Shown here: positions 34,081 to 42,483 of the stretch, piece by piece
Layout: every line of letters starts with the position of its first letter
How positions within the stretch are numbered: the stretch's first letter is position 1
Source: Actinomadura kijaniata NBRC 14229
GTDB lineage: Bacteria; Actinomycetota; Actinomycetes; Streptosporangiales; Streptosporangiaceae
Length of the DNA stretch: 64,000 nt
NCBI RefSeq assembly: GCF_001552175.1
Contig: NZ_BCQR01000034.1
Coordinates: 1 to 64,000 of the forward strand
Reading direction: 5' to 3'
Notes under the pieces: generated by a model
Seen by the model: the letters and a program-made list of their open reading frames with translations, nothing else
The model's database searches: none
Told to the model about the DNA's origin: nothing
Translations under genes and position numbers: made by a program

Positions 34081-34698
34081 ATGAGGACCACGAAGCCGAC
34101 CATGGGGGCCCGGCCGGGCTGGAGCCGGGTCGCCGGCTACGGCGGCGCCGTGCTGCTGGTGGTGGCGGCCGTCGTGGTGCTGCTGATGCCGTTGTTCGAC
34201 GGGAACGACGGCGCGCGGGCGGGAGACCGGAACGTGGGGGCCACCGGGCGGCCCTCCGACCCGGCACCGCCCGGCGCGGGCGGCCCGAGCGCCGCCCCCA
34301 CCAACCCCACGCCCCAGCAGAACCAGGGCGGCCGGCCCTACCCGACCACCCAGCCCCGCCAGCGCGGCGGGCAGGGCGGCCAGGGCCAGCAGGGCGGGCT
34401 GTCGCCCACCACCGGCGACGTCGGCTTCACCTGGTGCCCCCAGGGCACCGCCTTCTACCGGCCCACCGGCGACAGCCGGGGCGTGGAGGTCGTGGTGCGG
34501 GTGTCGGGCAACGGCGCGGTCAAGGCCGAGGTGATCACGCCCGGCGGGTCGAAGACCCAGCAGACCACCGTGCGGGGCGGGCGCCCGCACACGTTCCGCT
34601 TCCCGGGCGTCGCCCCGCTCCAGGTGCAGCGCGTGAAGATCACCACGCTGTCGACCGGGCTGTCCTCCGACACCTGCTACGCGCCGCCCGGCTCCTGA
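34081..34698 (+). CDS. Single-pass membrane protein with Pro/Gln-rich linker
   Basis: 205 aa. A short cationic N-terminus and one hydrophobic helix (VAGYGGAVLLVVAAVVVLLMPL) indicate a membrane anchor. Then about 80 residues rich in Pro, Gly, Gln and Thr form a flexible linker (QQNQGGRPYP, QRGGQGGQGQQGG), and an extracellular domain of about 85 residues with two Cys (FTWCPQG and SDTCYAPP) near its ends, probably disulfide-linked. The ATG at 34081 has GGGGAGA upstream. The 3' end overlaps the convergent STAS gene by 22 nt. No known function. Confidence 0.65.
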   Translation: MRTTKPTMGARPGWSRVAGYGGAVLLVVAAVVVLLMPLFDGNDGARAGDRNVGATGRPSDPAPPGAGGPSAAPTNPTPQQNQGGRPYPTTQPRQRGGQGGQGQQGGLSPTTGDVGFTWCPQGTAFYRPTGDSRGVEVVVRVSGNGAVKAEVITPGGSKTQQTTVRGGRPHTFRFPGVAPLQVQRVKITTLSTGLSSDTCYAPPGS

Positions 34699-35072
34699 CC
34701 GGCGTTCCGGCGGGGACCGGAGCAGGACGCGGGCAGCGACTCCAGCACCGAGTCGACGTCGGGGCAGACGGCCAGCCGCCGGTCCAGCCCGGTGACCTCC
34801 AGCTTGCGGGCGACCGCGCCGCTCGGCCCGACCAGGAACAGCTCCCCGCCCGCGGCGCGGGCCCGCCGCCAGAAGTCGACCAGCACCGCCAGCCCCGACG
34901 AGTCGACGAACGTCACCCGAGTCAGGTCCAGCACCAGCCAGGGACCCAGATGGCAGAGCACGGCCAGCAGGTGGTCGCGCAGGTCGGGAGATGATCCCAG
35001 GTCCACCTCGCCGCCGGCCAGGACCACGGCCAGCGGCCCGACCAGACGAGTGGACAGCCAGAGTTCCGCCAC
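34677..35072 (-). CDS. STAS-domain anti-sigma-factor antagonist
   Basis: 131 aa. SpoIIAA/RsbV fold: LAVVLAGGEVDLGSSPDLRDHLLAVL, then WLVLDLTRVTFVDSSGLAVLVDFWRRA, with the phosphorylatable Ser in VDSSG. Ends in a short Cys-containing tail. It would be part of a partner-switching circuit with an RsbW-like kinase; the nearest such ATPase in the window is at 18433, not adjacent. It overlaps the membrane-protein gene convergently (34677-34698), so antisense interference is possible. Confidence 0.85.
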   Translation of the reverse strand: MAELWLSTRLVGPLAVVLAGGEVDLGSSPDLRDHLLAVLCHLGPWLVLDLTRVTFVDSSGLAVLVDFWRRARAAGGELFLVGPSGAVARKLEVTGLDRRLAVCPDVDSVLESLPASCSGPRRNAGQEPGGA

Positions 35073-35145
35073 TGCCGTGTTATGGCCGCCAGGGACGGGG
35101 TTATGCGCTTTCGGGCGAGGTTTCCGGTGAAGGCCCGCGAACGGC

Positions 35146-35754
35146 TCAGCCGCGGTCGGCGGCGGGCATCCGGACGTCCTCGACGGTGACGTTCACCGCC
35201 GCGACCCGCATGCCGAGCATCAGCCCCAGCACGCGCGTCACGTTGCCGCGCACCACCCGCGCCACCTCCATGATCACGCTGCCGTACTCCACGGCCACCC
35301 GCAGGTCGACGGTGATCTCGTCGTCGCGGATCATCGCCCGCACCGGCGGCCGGGCGGAAGGGCCACCGGGAACGCCGCCGGGGGCGTCCCCGGCGGACGG
35401 GCCCTCCCCGCCGAGCCCGGCGACCCCGCTGACCTCCAGCGCCGCCAGCGTCGCGATCCTCTCGACGACCGCGTCCTCGATCACGATCCGTCCCTGTGCC
35501 GCCTGGGGGTCCCGGGAGCCCCCGGAGACCGGTTCGGAGTAGTCGCGCTTCGGGGCGTACTGCCCGCCCTGCGCGGGCTCGCGGGGCGGGGCGACGGTGG
35601 GGGCCGCCAGCGGCCCGGTCGCCCCGGCCGGCGCGCCCGGTCCCGGCGGCGCGGACGGGCCGCTCGGCGGCCCCGGCAGGTAGGGCATGGACCGGACCTC
35701 GGGGCGCGGGTCCGGCCCGGCGCCTCCGGAGTAACTGCTGTCGAGGTCGGACAT
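35146..35754 (-). CDS. Asp23/Gls24-family envelope-stress-type protein
   Basis: 202 aa. The N-terminal 90 residues are Pro/Gly/Ala-rich and disordered; the Asp23 domain follows: GRIVIEDAVVERIATLAALEVSGVAGL, a Gly/Ala/Pro insertion of about 25 residues, then DDEITVDLRVAVEYGSVIMEVARVVRGNVTRVLGLMLGMRVAAVNVTVEDVRMP. ATG 35754 has GGGGAGC upstream. Asp23-family proteins are cytoplasmic and associate with membrane partners (AmaP) in Gram-positives; no partner is adjacent. The gene diverges from the HIT gene and precedes the STAS gene on the same strand. Confidence 0.85.
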   Translation of the reverse strand: MSDLDSSYSGGAGPDPRPEVRSMPYLPGPPSGPSAPPGPGAPAGATGPLAAPTVAPPREPAQGGQYAPKRDYSEPVSGGSRDPQAAQGRIVIEDAVVERIATLAALEVSGVAGLGGEGPSAGDAPGGVPGGPSARPPVRAMIRDDEITVDLRVAVEYGSVIMEVARVVRGNVTRVLGLMLGMRVAAVNVTVEDVRMPAADRG

Positions 35755-35929
35755 CGGTCGGCTCCCCACGGTTCGGCTGGTGCCCATGATGCAGGAGTGA
35801 CGCGCGGGGTGTCAGGGACCCCCGGTTTTCCGAGTGAAGATCGTTGTTCGGCGGCCATCCCGACTTCAGGGCGCGCGCCCCGGCTCTCTATGCTGCTGGA
35901 CAGGCCGTGAACAAAAGGAGACCGCCGCC

Positions 35930-36541
35930 TTGAGCGTAGAGCCGGACAAGCCCGTGGTGCACGAACGAGCGCCTGGACAGGGCGTGCGAGAGCCCCAGCT
36001 CGAAGAGGAACGGGGCGGCGCGGGCGCTCCCGACAACTTCCAGCGGCTGTGGACCCCGCACCGGATGGCCTACATCAAGGGCGAGAACAAGCCGACCGGG
36101 GCGGGCCAGGGGGACGGCTGCCCGTTCTGCGAGATCCCGGCGATGTCCGACGAGGACGGCCTGGTCGTGGCGCGCGGCACGGCGGTGTTCGCCGTGCTGA
36201 ACCTCTACCCCTACAACTCCGGCCACCTGATGGTCGTGCCCTACCGGCACGTCGCCGACTACACCGAGCTCGACGACGCCGAGTACACCGAGCTGGCCGT
36301 GCTGACCCGCCGCGCCCTGACCGCGCTGCGCAAGGCCAGCGGCGCGCAGGGGTTCAACGTCGGCATGAACCTCGGCCACGTCGCCGGGGCCGGGATCGCC
36401 GCGCACCTGCACCAGCACGTCGTCCCGCGCTGGGGCGGCGACACCAACTTCATGCCGGTGGTCGGGCAGACCAAGGTGCTGCCGCAGCTGCTGCGCGACA
36501 CCCGCCGGATGATCGCCGAAGCCTGGCCGGACGAGGACTGA
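35930..36541 (+). CDS. HIT-family nucleotide hydrolase/phosphorylase
   Basis: 203 aa. HIT motif HLHQHVVPRW near residue 163, plus CPFCEIPAM and the YPYNSGHLMVVPYRH strand typical of the AP4A-phosphorylase-like HIT proteins (Rv2613c type) at this locus. TTG at 35930 preceded by AAAAGGAG 9 nt upstream. Sits, as in mycobacteria, upstream of the pgsA gene, but here a DCC protein and an EF-G gene separate them. Acts on dinucleoside polyphosphates or adenylyl derivatives in the cytoplasm. Confidence 0.92.
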   Translation: MSVEPDKPVVHERAPGQGVREPQLEEERGGAGAPDNFQRLWTPHRMAYIKGENKPTGAGQGDGCPFCEIPAMSDEDGLVVARGTAVFAVLNLYPYNSGHLMVVPYRHVADYTELDDAEYTELAVLTRRALTALRKASGAQGFNVGMNLGHVAGAGIAAHLHQHVVPRWGGDTNFMPVVGQTKVLPQLLRDTRRMIAEAWPDED

Positions 36542-36546
36542 GGACC

Positions 36547-36978
36547 ATGCCCCCCACCACCCCCGCCGGCACCCCCGTGGACGCCCCCGCCGACGACCGT
36601 CCCGTCCTGCTCTACGACGGCGACTGCGGCTTCTGCACCGTCTCGGTGCGCTTCCTGGAGCGCCACATCCCCACCCAGGCGGAGATCGTCGCCTACCAGT
36701 TCGCCGACCTGGACGCGCTCGGCACCACCGCCGAGCGCGCCGACTACGAGGTGCTGTGGATCGACCGGCGCGGCCGGGTCGCCGGGGGCGCGCAGGCGGT
36801 GGCGCGGCTGCTGATGGACGCGGGCGGGGTGTGGTGGCCGCTGGGCGCGGTGGTGCGGGTGCCGCCGTTCCGGTGGCTGGCCCACGGCGTGTACCGGCTG
36901 GTCGCCAACAACCGTTCCCGGCTGCCCGGCGGCACCGCCGCGTGCGCCCTGCCCGCACAGCAGCGGCCCCGCGACTGA
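36547..36978 (+). CDS. DCC-family (DUF393) thiol-disulfide oxidoreductase-like protein
   Basis: 143 aa. The DCC signature VLLYDGDCGFCTVSVRFL is at residues 20-37, with a thioredoxin-like fold predicted by family. The central [19 protein letters not shown] and the C-terminal HGVYRLVANNRSRL are characteristic. It starts 5 nt after the HIT stop (same operon) and converges with the HTTM membrane gene. In many bacteria DCC proteins and HTTM proteins are neighbours; here they converge rather than share an operon. Confidence 0.85.
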   Translation: MPPTTPAGTPVDAPADDRPVLLYDGDCGFCTVSVRFLERHIPTQAEIVAYQFADLDALGTTAERADYEVLWIDRRGRVAGGAQAVARLLMDAGGVWWPLGAVVRVPPFRWLAHGVYRLVANNRSRLPGGTAACALPAQQRPRD

Positions 36979-37001
36979 CCCCTCCCGACGTCAGCCCGCC
37001 G

Positions 37002-37877
37002 TCAGCCGACGGCGACCCGCTCCTTCTCCCCGCGGCGCGCGCGGCCGCGCGCGCCGACGCGGTCGCCGAGCCGCTCCAGCGGCAGGAACGCCGCCAGCCA
37101 GATGGCGTGCGGCAGGAAGTGGATGCTCAGGATCGCCCAGGTCACGACGTGGAACGCGACGCACATCGCGACGCCCACGTACAGCGCCCGCCCGCGCAGG
37201 AACAGCAGCGCGGGGGAGACCATCTCCGCGATCAGCAGCCCCCACTGGCCGATCCGCAGCGCCAGGGACTGGTCGATCAGCAGGCGTCCCAGCGGCGTTC
37301 CCCGGCGGCTGAGCGCCCACTGGATGGTCGCGCCGTTGGGCCACTGCGGGAACCCGCCGATGCGGACCTTCGCCCAGGCCGACAGGAAGTAGGCGGCCAC
37401 CACCGCGACCTGGACGCACCGCACCGACCAGCCCGAGGCGTGGCACCCGTCGCGGTCGCGGATCGACGCGCGCCCGACGGTCGGCAGCACGAACAGCGCC
37501 ACCACCAGCGCCAGATGGTCGTGGTCGACCTTGCCGTAGGACATGCCGACGGTGACCCACCACAGGTACCCGACGGCGGTGACGAGCCCGGCGGCGCGCG
37601 GCAGCCGTCCACCGGCGGCGACGGCGGCGCTCACCAGCGTCACCGCCAGCAGCAGGTACATCGCCACCGGCGTCGGCGCGGGCAGGTGCAGCCAGCGCGC
37701 CAGCCGCACCGGCTGGTACAGGTCGGCCGGCAGCCCGGCGTGCGCCAGCGCGCTGTTGGTCAGCAGCAGCATGTCGAACGGCAGGAATCCGTACCCCAGC
37801 AGCCGCAGCCACGCGATCCGCGCCCGGGGCACCGGCGTGAACCACCAGCCGTCCCACAGGCTCGCCGGGGACCTCAT
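37002..37877 (-). CDS. HTTM-domain membrane protein
   Basis: 291 aa, about six predicted membrane helices. The domain resembles the horizontally transferred transmembrane (HTTM) domain related to vitamin K gamma-carboxylases: LRLLGYGFLPFDMLLLTN, MSYGKVDHDHLALVVALFVLPTVG and FHVVTWAILSIHFLPHAIWLAAFLPL. The His/Asp-rich KVDHDHLA loop is the most conserved. Start at 37877, GGGAGG upstream, overlapping the stop of the secreted-protein gene (ATGA). The enzymatic role of bacterial HTTM proteins is unknown. Confidence 0.82.
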   Translation of the reverse strand: MRSPASLWDGWWFTPVPRARIAWLRLLGYGFLPFDMLLLTNSALAHAGLPADLYQPVRLARWLHLPAPTPVAMYLLLAVTLVSAAVAAGGRLPRAAGLVTAVGYLWWVTVGMSYGKVDHDHLALVVALFVLPTVGRASIRDRDGCHASGWSVRCVQVAVVAAYFLSAWAKVRIGGFPQWPNGATIQWALSRRGTPLGRLLIDQSLALRIGQWGLLIAEMVSPALLFLRGRALYVGVAMCVAFHVVTWAILSIHFLPHAIWLAAFLPLERLGDRVGARGRARRGEKERVAVG

Positions 37878-38326
37878 CGCACCTCCCAGGTGACGCGGGG
37901 CGCCGTGGTGGTCGACACCACGCGGCCGCGCCGCAGCTGCTTGATCTCCCGCACCACGATGATCCGGGCCAGGGGCCGGTCGGGACGGCGCGCGTTCTGC
38001 TGCCGGGCGATGCCCTCCAGCAGCGAGGGGTCGGCGACGAACCGCTTGATCTGGCCCTCGACCTCGGCGCGCTTCAGCCCGGCGCCCATCGCGTCCATCG
38101 GGAGCCGGAAGCGCGTCCCGTCCCTGGTCTCGGCCTCCAGCCAGTGCGACTGGATCTGGCCGCCGTCGTCGGACACCGAGAAGGCGAACTGGGTCATCGG
38201 GCCCAGCGGGAAGTCGTCGTCGGTCCCGGCGACCGTGGTCCACACCAGGGTCGCGGTCACCGCGGCGGCGGCCAGCGACCGCCACAGGCGGGGGACGCGG
38301 CCGAGGGCCGGAGGGGTGGTCTGCAC
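37874..38326 (-). CDS. Membrane-anchored/secreted partner of the HTTM protein
   Basis: 150 aa. N-terminal signal-anchor (RSLAAAAVTATLVWTTVAG), then a soluble domain (FPLGPMTQFAFSVSDDGGQIQSHWLEAETRDG, FRLPMDAMG) and a basic C-terminus. It is translationally coupled to the HTTM gene. I do not recognise a named domain, but this gene typically precedes HTTM genes in actinomycetes, so a complex with it is likely. Confidence 0.65.
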   Translation of the reverse strand: MQTTPPALGRVPRLWRSLAAAAVTATLVWTTVAGTDDDFPLGPMTQFAFSVSDDGGQIQSHWLEAETRDGTRFRLPMDAMGAGLKRAEVEGQIKRFVADPSLLEGIARQQNARRPDRPLARIIVVREIKQLRRGRVVSTTTAPRVTWEVR

Positions 38327-38341
38327 GGGGACAAGCGTAGA

Positions 38342-38387
38342 GCGCGGACGCCCCGCCCACGGCCGCTCCGGGCCGGGGCGCCCGCGC
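38342..38387 (-). terminator. Terminator of the EF-G2-like gene
   Basis: Imperfect GC-rich stem: 6 bp, one A-C mismatch, then 7 bp (38342-38355 with 38374-38387), loop of 18 nt. It lies 36 nt beyond the EF-G-like stop on the minus strand and upstream of the coupled secreted/HTTM genes. Confidence 0.5.
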
Positions 38388-38423
38388 CGAGACGATCAGC
38401 GGCGGCCCTGCCGCCGGCCGGTC

Positions 38424-40589
38424 TCAGTCGACGCGCTCCTCGGCGGCGACCTTGTCCGCCAGGTGGGTCGGCAGCGGCTCGTAGCGCAGGAACGTCCGGC
38501 TGAACGTCCCGGTGCCCTGCGACATCGACCGCAGGTCCACCGCGTACCGGATGATCTCCAGTTGCGGGACCTCCGCCCGGACCAGCGTGCGCCCGCCCGG
38601 CACCGACTCGGAGCCGAGCACCCGGCCGCGCCGCGAGGACAGGTCCGACATCACCGAGCCCACGTACTCGTCGGCGACCAGCACCGCGACCTCGTCGACC
38701 GGCTCCAGCAGCAGGACCGGCACCTTGGTCGCCGCGTCCTTGAGCGCCAGCGCCCCGGCCGCCTGGAACGCCATGTCGGAGGAGTCCACCGAGTGGGCCT
38801 TGCCGTCGTACAGGGTGACGCGGATGTCGACCAGCGGGTATCCGGCGGACACGCCGCGCGTCATCTGCTGGCGCACGCCCTTCTCCACCGACGGGATGAA
38901 CTGCCGGGGGACCACCCCGCCGACGATCTTGTCGACGAACTCGAGGCCCTCCCCGGACGGCAGCGGCTCGACCTCGATGTGGCAGATCCCGTACTGGCCG
39001 TGCCCGCCGCTCTGCTTGACGTGCCGCCCGAGGCCCTGGGCCTTGCCGCCGAACGTCTCGCGCAGCGGCACCCGCAGCTCGACGCGCTCGACCTCCACCC
39101 CGTAGCGGGCCGACAGCCGGTCGATGAGCACGTCGGCGTGCGCCTCGCCCATGCACCACAGCACGAGCTGGCGGGTCTCGGAGTTGTTCTCCAGCCGCAG
39201 CGTCGGGTCCTCGGCGACCAGCCGGTTCAGCGCCTGGCCGAGCTTGTCCTCGTCGGCCTTGGACCGGGCGCGGACCGCCACCGGCAGCAGCGGGTCGGGC
39301 ATCGTCCACGGCGCCATCAGCAGCGGCCGGTCCGGGTCCGACAGGGTGTCGCCGGTCTCGGCGCGCGCCAGCTTGGCGACCGCGCAGATGTCCCCGGCGC
39401 GGCACTCGGCGATGGTGCGCTGCTGCTTGCCCAGCGGGGAGGACAGCGCGCCGACGCGCTCGTCCACGTCGTGGTCCTCGTGCCCGCGGTCGGCCAGGCC
39501 GTGGCCGGACACGTGCACCACGGTGTCGGGCCGCAGCGTCCCGGAGAACACCCGCACCAGCGAGATGCGCCCCACGTACGGGTCGGAGGTGGTCTTGACC
39601 ACCTCGGCGACCAGCGGGCCCTCCGGGTCGCACTCGATCCGCTGGGGCGGGCCGCCGGTGACGGCGGTGACCGGCGGGACGGTGTGCTCCAGCGGGCAGG
39701 GGAACGCCTGCGTGATCACCTCCAGCAGCTCGGCCATCCCGATCACCGGGCCGGGGTGGTCGCCGTGCGGCACCGAGGTGGTCAGCACCGGGTAGAAGCT
39801 GCCGCGCGCCACCGCGGTCTCCAGGTCCGCGATCAGCCCCTTGACCTCGATCTCCTCGCCGGTCAGATAGCGCTCCATCAGGGACTCGTCCTCGGACTCC
39901 TGGATGATGCCCTCGATCAGGGCGCCGCGCTGCTCGGCGATGCGCTCCAGGAACTCGGGGTCGGGCTCGCGCTCGACGCGCTCGCCCGAGGAGTAGTCGA
40001 AGCACCGCTGGGTCAGCAGCCCGATCAGCCCGCTGACCCGGTCGCCGTCGGCGACCGGGAAGTAGCAGGGCAGCACACCCTCCCCGAACGCGTCCTGGCA
40101 GGTCATCAGGGTGTCGTCGAAGTCCCCCCGGGCCTGGTCGATCTTGGTGATGACGACGGCGCGGGGCATCTGGACCGCCGCGCACTCCTCCCACAGCATC
40201 CGGGTCAGCCCGTCGATGCCGTCCACCGCCGAGACGACGAACAGCGCCGCGTCGGCCGCGCGCAGCCCGGCCCGCAGGTCGCCGACGAAGTCGGCGTAGC
40301 CGGGGGTGTCGATGAGATTGACCTTGACGTCGCCGAAGCGGAGGGGGGCGAGCGCCAGGTTCACCGAGCGCTGCTGGCGCATCTCCACATCGTCGAAGTC
40401 GCTGACCGTCGTTCCGTCCTCGACGCGGCCCCGCCGCTGGATCGTGCCGGTGGCCGCCAGCAGCGCCTCCACCAGCGTCGTCTTCCCGGCTCCCGAATGG
40501 CCGACCAGCACGACGTTGCGCACCCCGTCGGGCCGGCCGACCTCCGGCGCCCTGCCGGGGCCCCCCGGGTGGCCTCCCTTGTCCGCCAT
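38424..40589 (-). CDS. fusA2: Elongation factor G-like GTPase (EF-G2)
   Basis: 721 aa translational-type GTPase. G1 GHSGAGKTTLVEAL near 30-43, G3 DTPGYADFVGDL, G4 TKID in place of NKxD, then domains II-V with GLGRHVKQSGGHGQYGICHIEVEPL and PRQFIPSVEKGVRQQM, and C-terminal EF-G domain V. It lacks the canonical G4 Asn and the tight switch I sequence (RQQRSVNLALAPL replaces RGITI), so it is a paralogue of EF-G proper. The mycobacterial FusA2 lacks demonstrated translocation activity. GAGGAGG precedes the start at 40589. Transcribed opposite to the housekeeping block, hence an insertion in it. Confidence 0.92.
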   Translation of the reverse strand: MADKGGHPGGPGRAPEVGRPDGVRNVVLVGHSGAGKTTLVEALLAATGTIQRRGRVEDGTTVSDFDDVEMRQQRSVNLALAPLRFGDVKVNLIDTPGYADFVGDLRAGLRAADAALFVVSAVDGIDGLTRMLWEECAAVQMPRAVVITKIDQARGDFDDTLMTCQDAFGEGVLPCYFPVADGDRVSGLIGLLTQRCFDYSSGERVEREPDPEFLERIAEQRGALIEGIIQESEDESLMERYLTGEEIEVKGLIADLETAVARGSFYPVLTTSVPHGDHPGPVIGMAELLEVITQAFPCPLEHTVPPVTAVTGGPPQRIECDPEGPLVAEVVKTTSDPYVGRISLVRVFSGTLRPDTVVHVSGHGLADRGHEDHDVDERVGALSSPLGKQQRTIAECRAGDICAVAKLARAETGDTLSDPDRPLLMAPWTMPDPLLPVAVRARSKADEDKLGQALNRLVAEDPTLRLENNSETRQLVLWCMGEAHADVLIDRLSARYGVEVERVELRVPLRETFGGKAQGLGRHVKQSGGHGQYGICHIEVEPLPSGEGLEFVDKIVGGVVPRQFIPSVEKGVRQQMTRGVSAGYPLVDIRVTLYDGKAHSVDSSDMAFQAAGALALKDAATKVPVLLLEPVDEVAVLVADEYVGSVMSDLSSRRGRVLGSESVPGGRTLVRAEVPQLEIIRYAVDLRSMSQGTGTFSRTFLRYEPLPTHLADKVAAEERVD

Positions 40590-40778
40590 GACTAACCTCC
40601 TCGGACGGGCCCCCACGCCGGAGCCCGCGTGCGGCTTCCGGGCCCGGCCGAGGGATCGGCCCGGCCCTGACGTCCGAGTGCGGCGCCCGGCCTGCGACGT
40701 GCGTGACCGACGTCACACCCGTGTCACCCACCCTTTCCCGGTACGGGCCAGATCACAAGAGGCGGACGGCAGAAGAAG

Positions 40779-40800
40779 CGCCGCCGGCCCTCCGGCGGCG
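40779..40800 (+). repeat. Hairpin in the 329-bp EF-G2/pgsA gap
   Basis: 9-bp perfect stem (40779-40787 with 40792-40800). The gap 40590-40918 holds no gene. Around it are TACGAT (about 40853), a plausible -10 for pgsA, and GTGAC-CGAC-GTCAC (near 40705-40718), a short palindrome. The hairpin could be a transcript end or a leader element. Confidence 0.4.
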
Positions 40801-40918
40801 GGGCGGGCGGCCGGGCCCGCCCGGTCCGGGCCCGGCCCGGCGGGCGCTCCCACTACGATGGGCGCGCCGTACGGCCCGCGGGCCCGACCGGCTCCCCACA
40901 CGACGAGAACGGACGGCG

Positions 40919-41554
40919 ATGCTCAACAAACTGCGGCCCGCGCTGGGACGAGTCCTGACCCCGATCGGCCAGGCGGTCGCGCGGACCGGGATCTCGCCCA
41001 ACGCCATCACCGTCATCGGCACCGCCGGTGTGGTCGCGGGCGCGCTGGGCTTCTTCCCGCGCGGCTCGTTCTTCTGGGGCACCATGGTGATCACGGTGTT
41101 CGTGCTGTTCGACATGCTCGACGGCGCGGTGGCGCGGGTCACCGGCAAGGGCTCCAAGTGGGGCGCGTTCCTGGACTCCACAATGGACCGGGTCGCCGAC
41201 GCCGCGATCTTCTCCGGGCTGGCGATCGGGCTGTACGCCGACGGCCAGGAGACCCTGGCCGGGGTCGCGCTGTACTGCCTGGTGGCGGGCGTGGTGGTGT
41301 CCTACGCCAAGGCCCGCGCCGAGGGACTGGGCTTCACCTGCGACGTCGGTATCGCCGAGCGTTCCGAACGCCTGGTCATCGCGCTGGTCGCCGCCGGACT
41401 CGACGGCCTGGGCGTCCCCTACGTCCTCACCGCCGCGCTGTGGCTGCTGGCGGTCCTCAGCACCTACACCGTCGGCCAGCGGTTCGCCGTCGTGCGCAAG
41501 CAGGCCCTCGCCGAGGCGGGCGGCGCCGCCCCCGAGCCGGAGAGGCAACCATGA
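40919..41554 (+). CDS. pgsA: CDP-alcohol phosphatidyltransferase (phosphatidylinositol-phosphate synthase type)
   Basis: 211 aa, about six membrane helices. The CDP-alcohol signature DGxxARxxxxxxxxGxxxDxxxD is intact (DGAVARVTGKGSKWGAFLDSTMDRVAD). In actinobacteria the enzyme at this locus (Rv2612c position) makes phosphatidylinositol phosphate from CDP-diacylglycerol and inositol phosphate. Synteny with the PIM acyltransferase and pimA supports this over phosphatidylglycerol-phosphate synthesis. Its stop overlaps the next start (ATGA at 41551-41554). Inner leaflet of the cytoplasmic membrane. Confidence 0.92.
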   Translation: MLNKLRPALGRVLTPIGQAVARTGISPNAITVIGTAGVVAGALGFFPRGSFFWGTMVITVFVLFDMLDGAVARVTGKGSKWGAFLDSTMDRVADAAIFSGLAIGLYADGQETLAGVALYCLVAGVVVSYAKARAEGLGFTCDVGIAERSERLVIALVAAGLDGLGVPYVLTAALWLLAVLSTYTVGQRFAVVRKQALAEAGGAAPEPERQP

Positions 41555-42483
41555 TCCATACCGGTGGACTGCGCGACGAGGTGACCGACGCCGCCTACGC
41601 CCTGGGCTGGACGGTCGTCCGCAAGATGCCCGAGCGCGCCGCCCGCCTGGCGTTCACCGGCCTGGCCGACCGCACCTGGCGGCAGCGCGGCCGGGGCGTG
41701 CGGCAGCTGGAGCGCAACCTGCTGCGCGTCACCGGCAGGAAGGAGGTGGACGACGAGATCCGCCTGCTGAGCAGGAAGGTGCTGCGCTCCTACTTCCGCT
41801 ACTGGCTGGAGGTCTTCCGGCTGCCCGAGTACGACCGCGACCGCATCCTCGGGAGGATGCGCATCACCGGGCACGAGAAGCTGTTCGCCACCCTCGACTC
41901 CGGGCGCGGCGCGGTCGTCGCCCTGCCCCACATGGGCAACTACGAGCAGGCAGGGGCGTGGCTGGTCCATAGCGGCCACCCGTTCACCACCGTGGCCGAA
42001 CGCCTCAAGCCCGAGTCGCTTTTTGACCGGTTTGTCGCGTTCCGTGAGAGCCTGGGGATGGAGGTGCTGCCGCACAAGGGGGCCGCGGCGTTCGGGCAGC
42101 TCGCCCGGCGGCTGCGGTCGGGCCGCCCGGTGTGCCTGGTCGTGGACCGCGACCTCACCGACAGCGGCGTCGACGTCGAGTTCTTCGGGGAGACCGCCCG
42201 GATGCCCGCGGTGTCGGCGGCGCTGGCGATCCAGACCGGCGCCGCCCTGTACCCGGTCACCCTGTGGTACGAAGGCGAGTACTGGGCGGCACGTGTCCAC
42301 GAGGAGATTCCGGTGCCTGACGAGGGCGTCAGACAGGAGAAGATCCAGGTCATGACCCAGGAGCTCGCGCGCGTCTTCGAGGAGGGCATCGCCGCGCACC
42401 CCGAGGACTGGCACATGCTGCAGAAGGTGTGGGTGGCCGACCTGTCCCCGCGGAACGGGGACGGCGCGGAGGCCGGCCGGTGA
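41551..42483 (+). CDS. Phosphatidylinositol mannoside acyltransferase
   Basis: 310 aa lauroyl-acyltransferase-like (LpxL/HtrB superfamily, Rv2611c/PatA position). The catalytic HX4E motif is HMGNYE in VVALPHMGNYEQAG. VDRDLTDSGVDVEFFGE and FEEGIAAHPEDWHML are further family motifs. Transfers an acyl group to PIM1/PIM2 at the cytoplasmic face of the membrane. Overlaps pgsA upstream and pimA downstream (GTGA at 42480-42483), so the three genes are translated as a coupled set. Confidence 0.92.
   Translation: MIHTGGLRDEVTDAAYALGWTVVRKMPERAARLAFTGLADRTWRQRGRGVRQLERNLLRVTGRKEVDDEIRLLSRKVLRSYFRYWLEVFRLPEYDRDRILGRMRITGHEKLFATLDSGRGAVVALPHMGNYEQAGAWLVHSGHPFTTVAERLKPESLFDRFVAFRESLGMEVLPHKGAAAFGQLARRLRSGRPVCLVVDRDLTDSGVDVEFFGETARMPAVSAALAIQTGAALYPVTLWYEGEYWAARVHEEIPVPDEGVRQEKIQVMTQELARVFEEGIAAHPEDWHMLQKVWVADLSPRNGDGAEAGR

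Noticed and set aside
31135..34590. Very long open frame (over 1100 codons) on the minus strand opposite thrS
   Set aside because: High GC makes stop codons rare in the antisense frame of real genes; composition is low-complexity and thrS is unambiguous on the plus strand. The same applies to other long antisense frames across the window.
38424..40589. Housekeeping elongation factor G
   Set aside because: G4 is TKID rather than NKxD and switch I lacks RGITI, and it is not beside tuf/rpsL/rpsG; it is an EF-G2-type paralogue.
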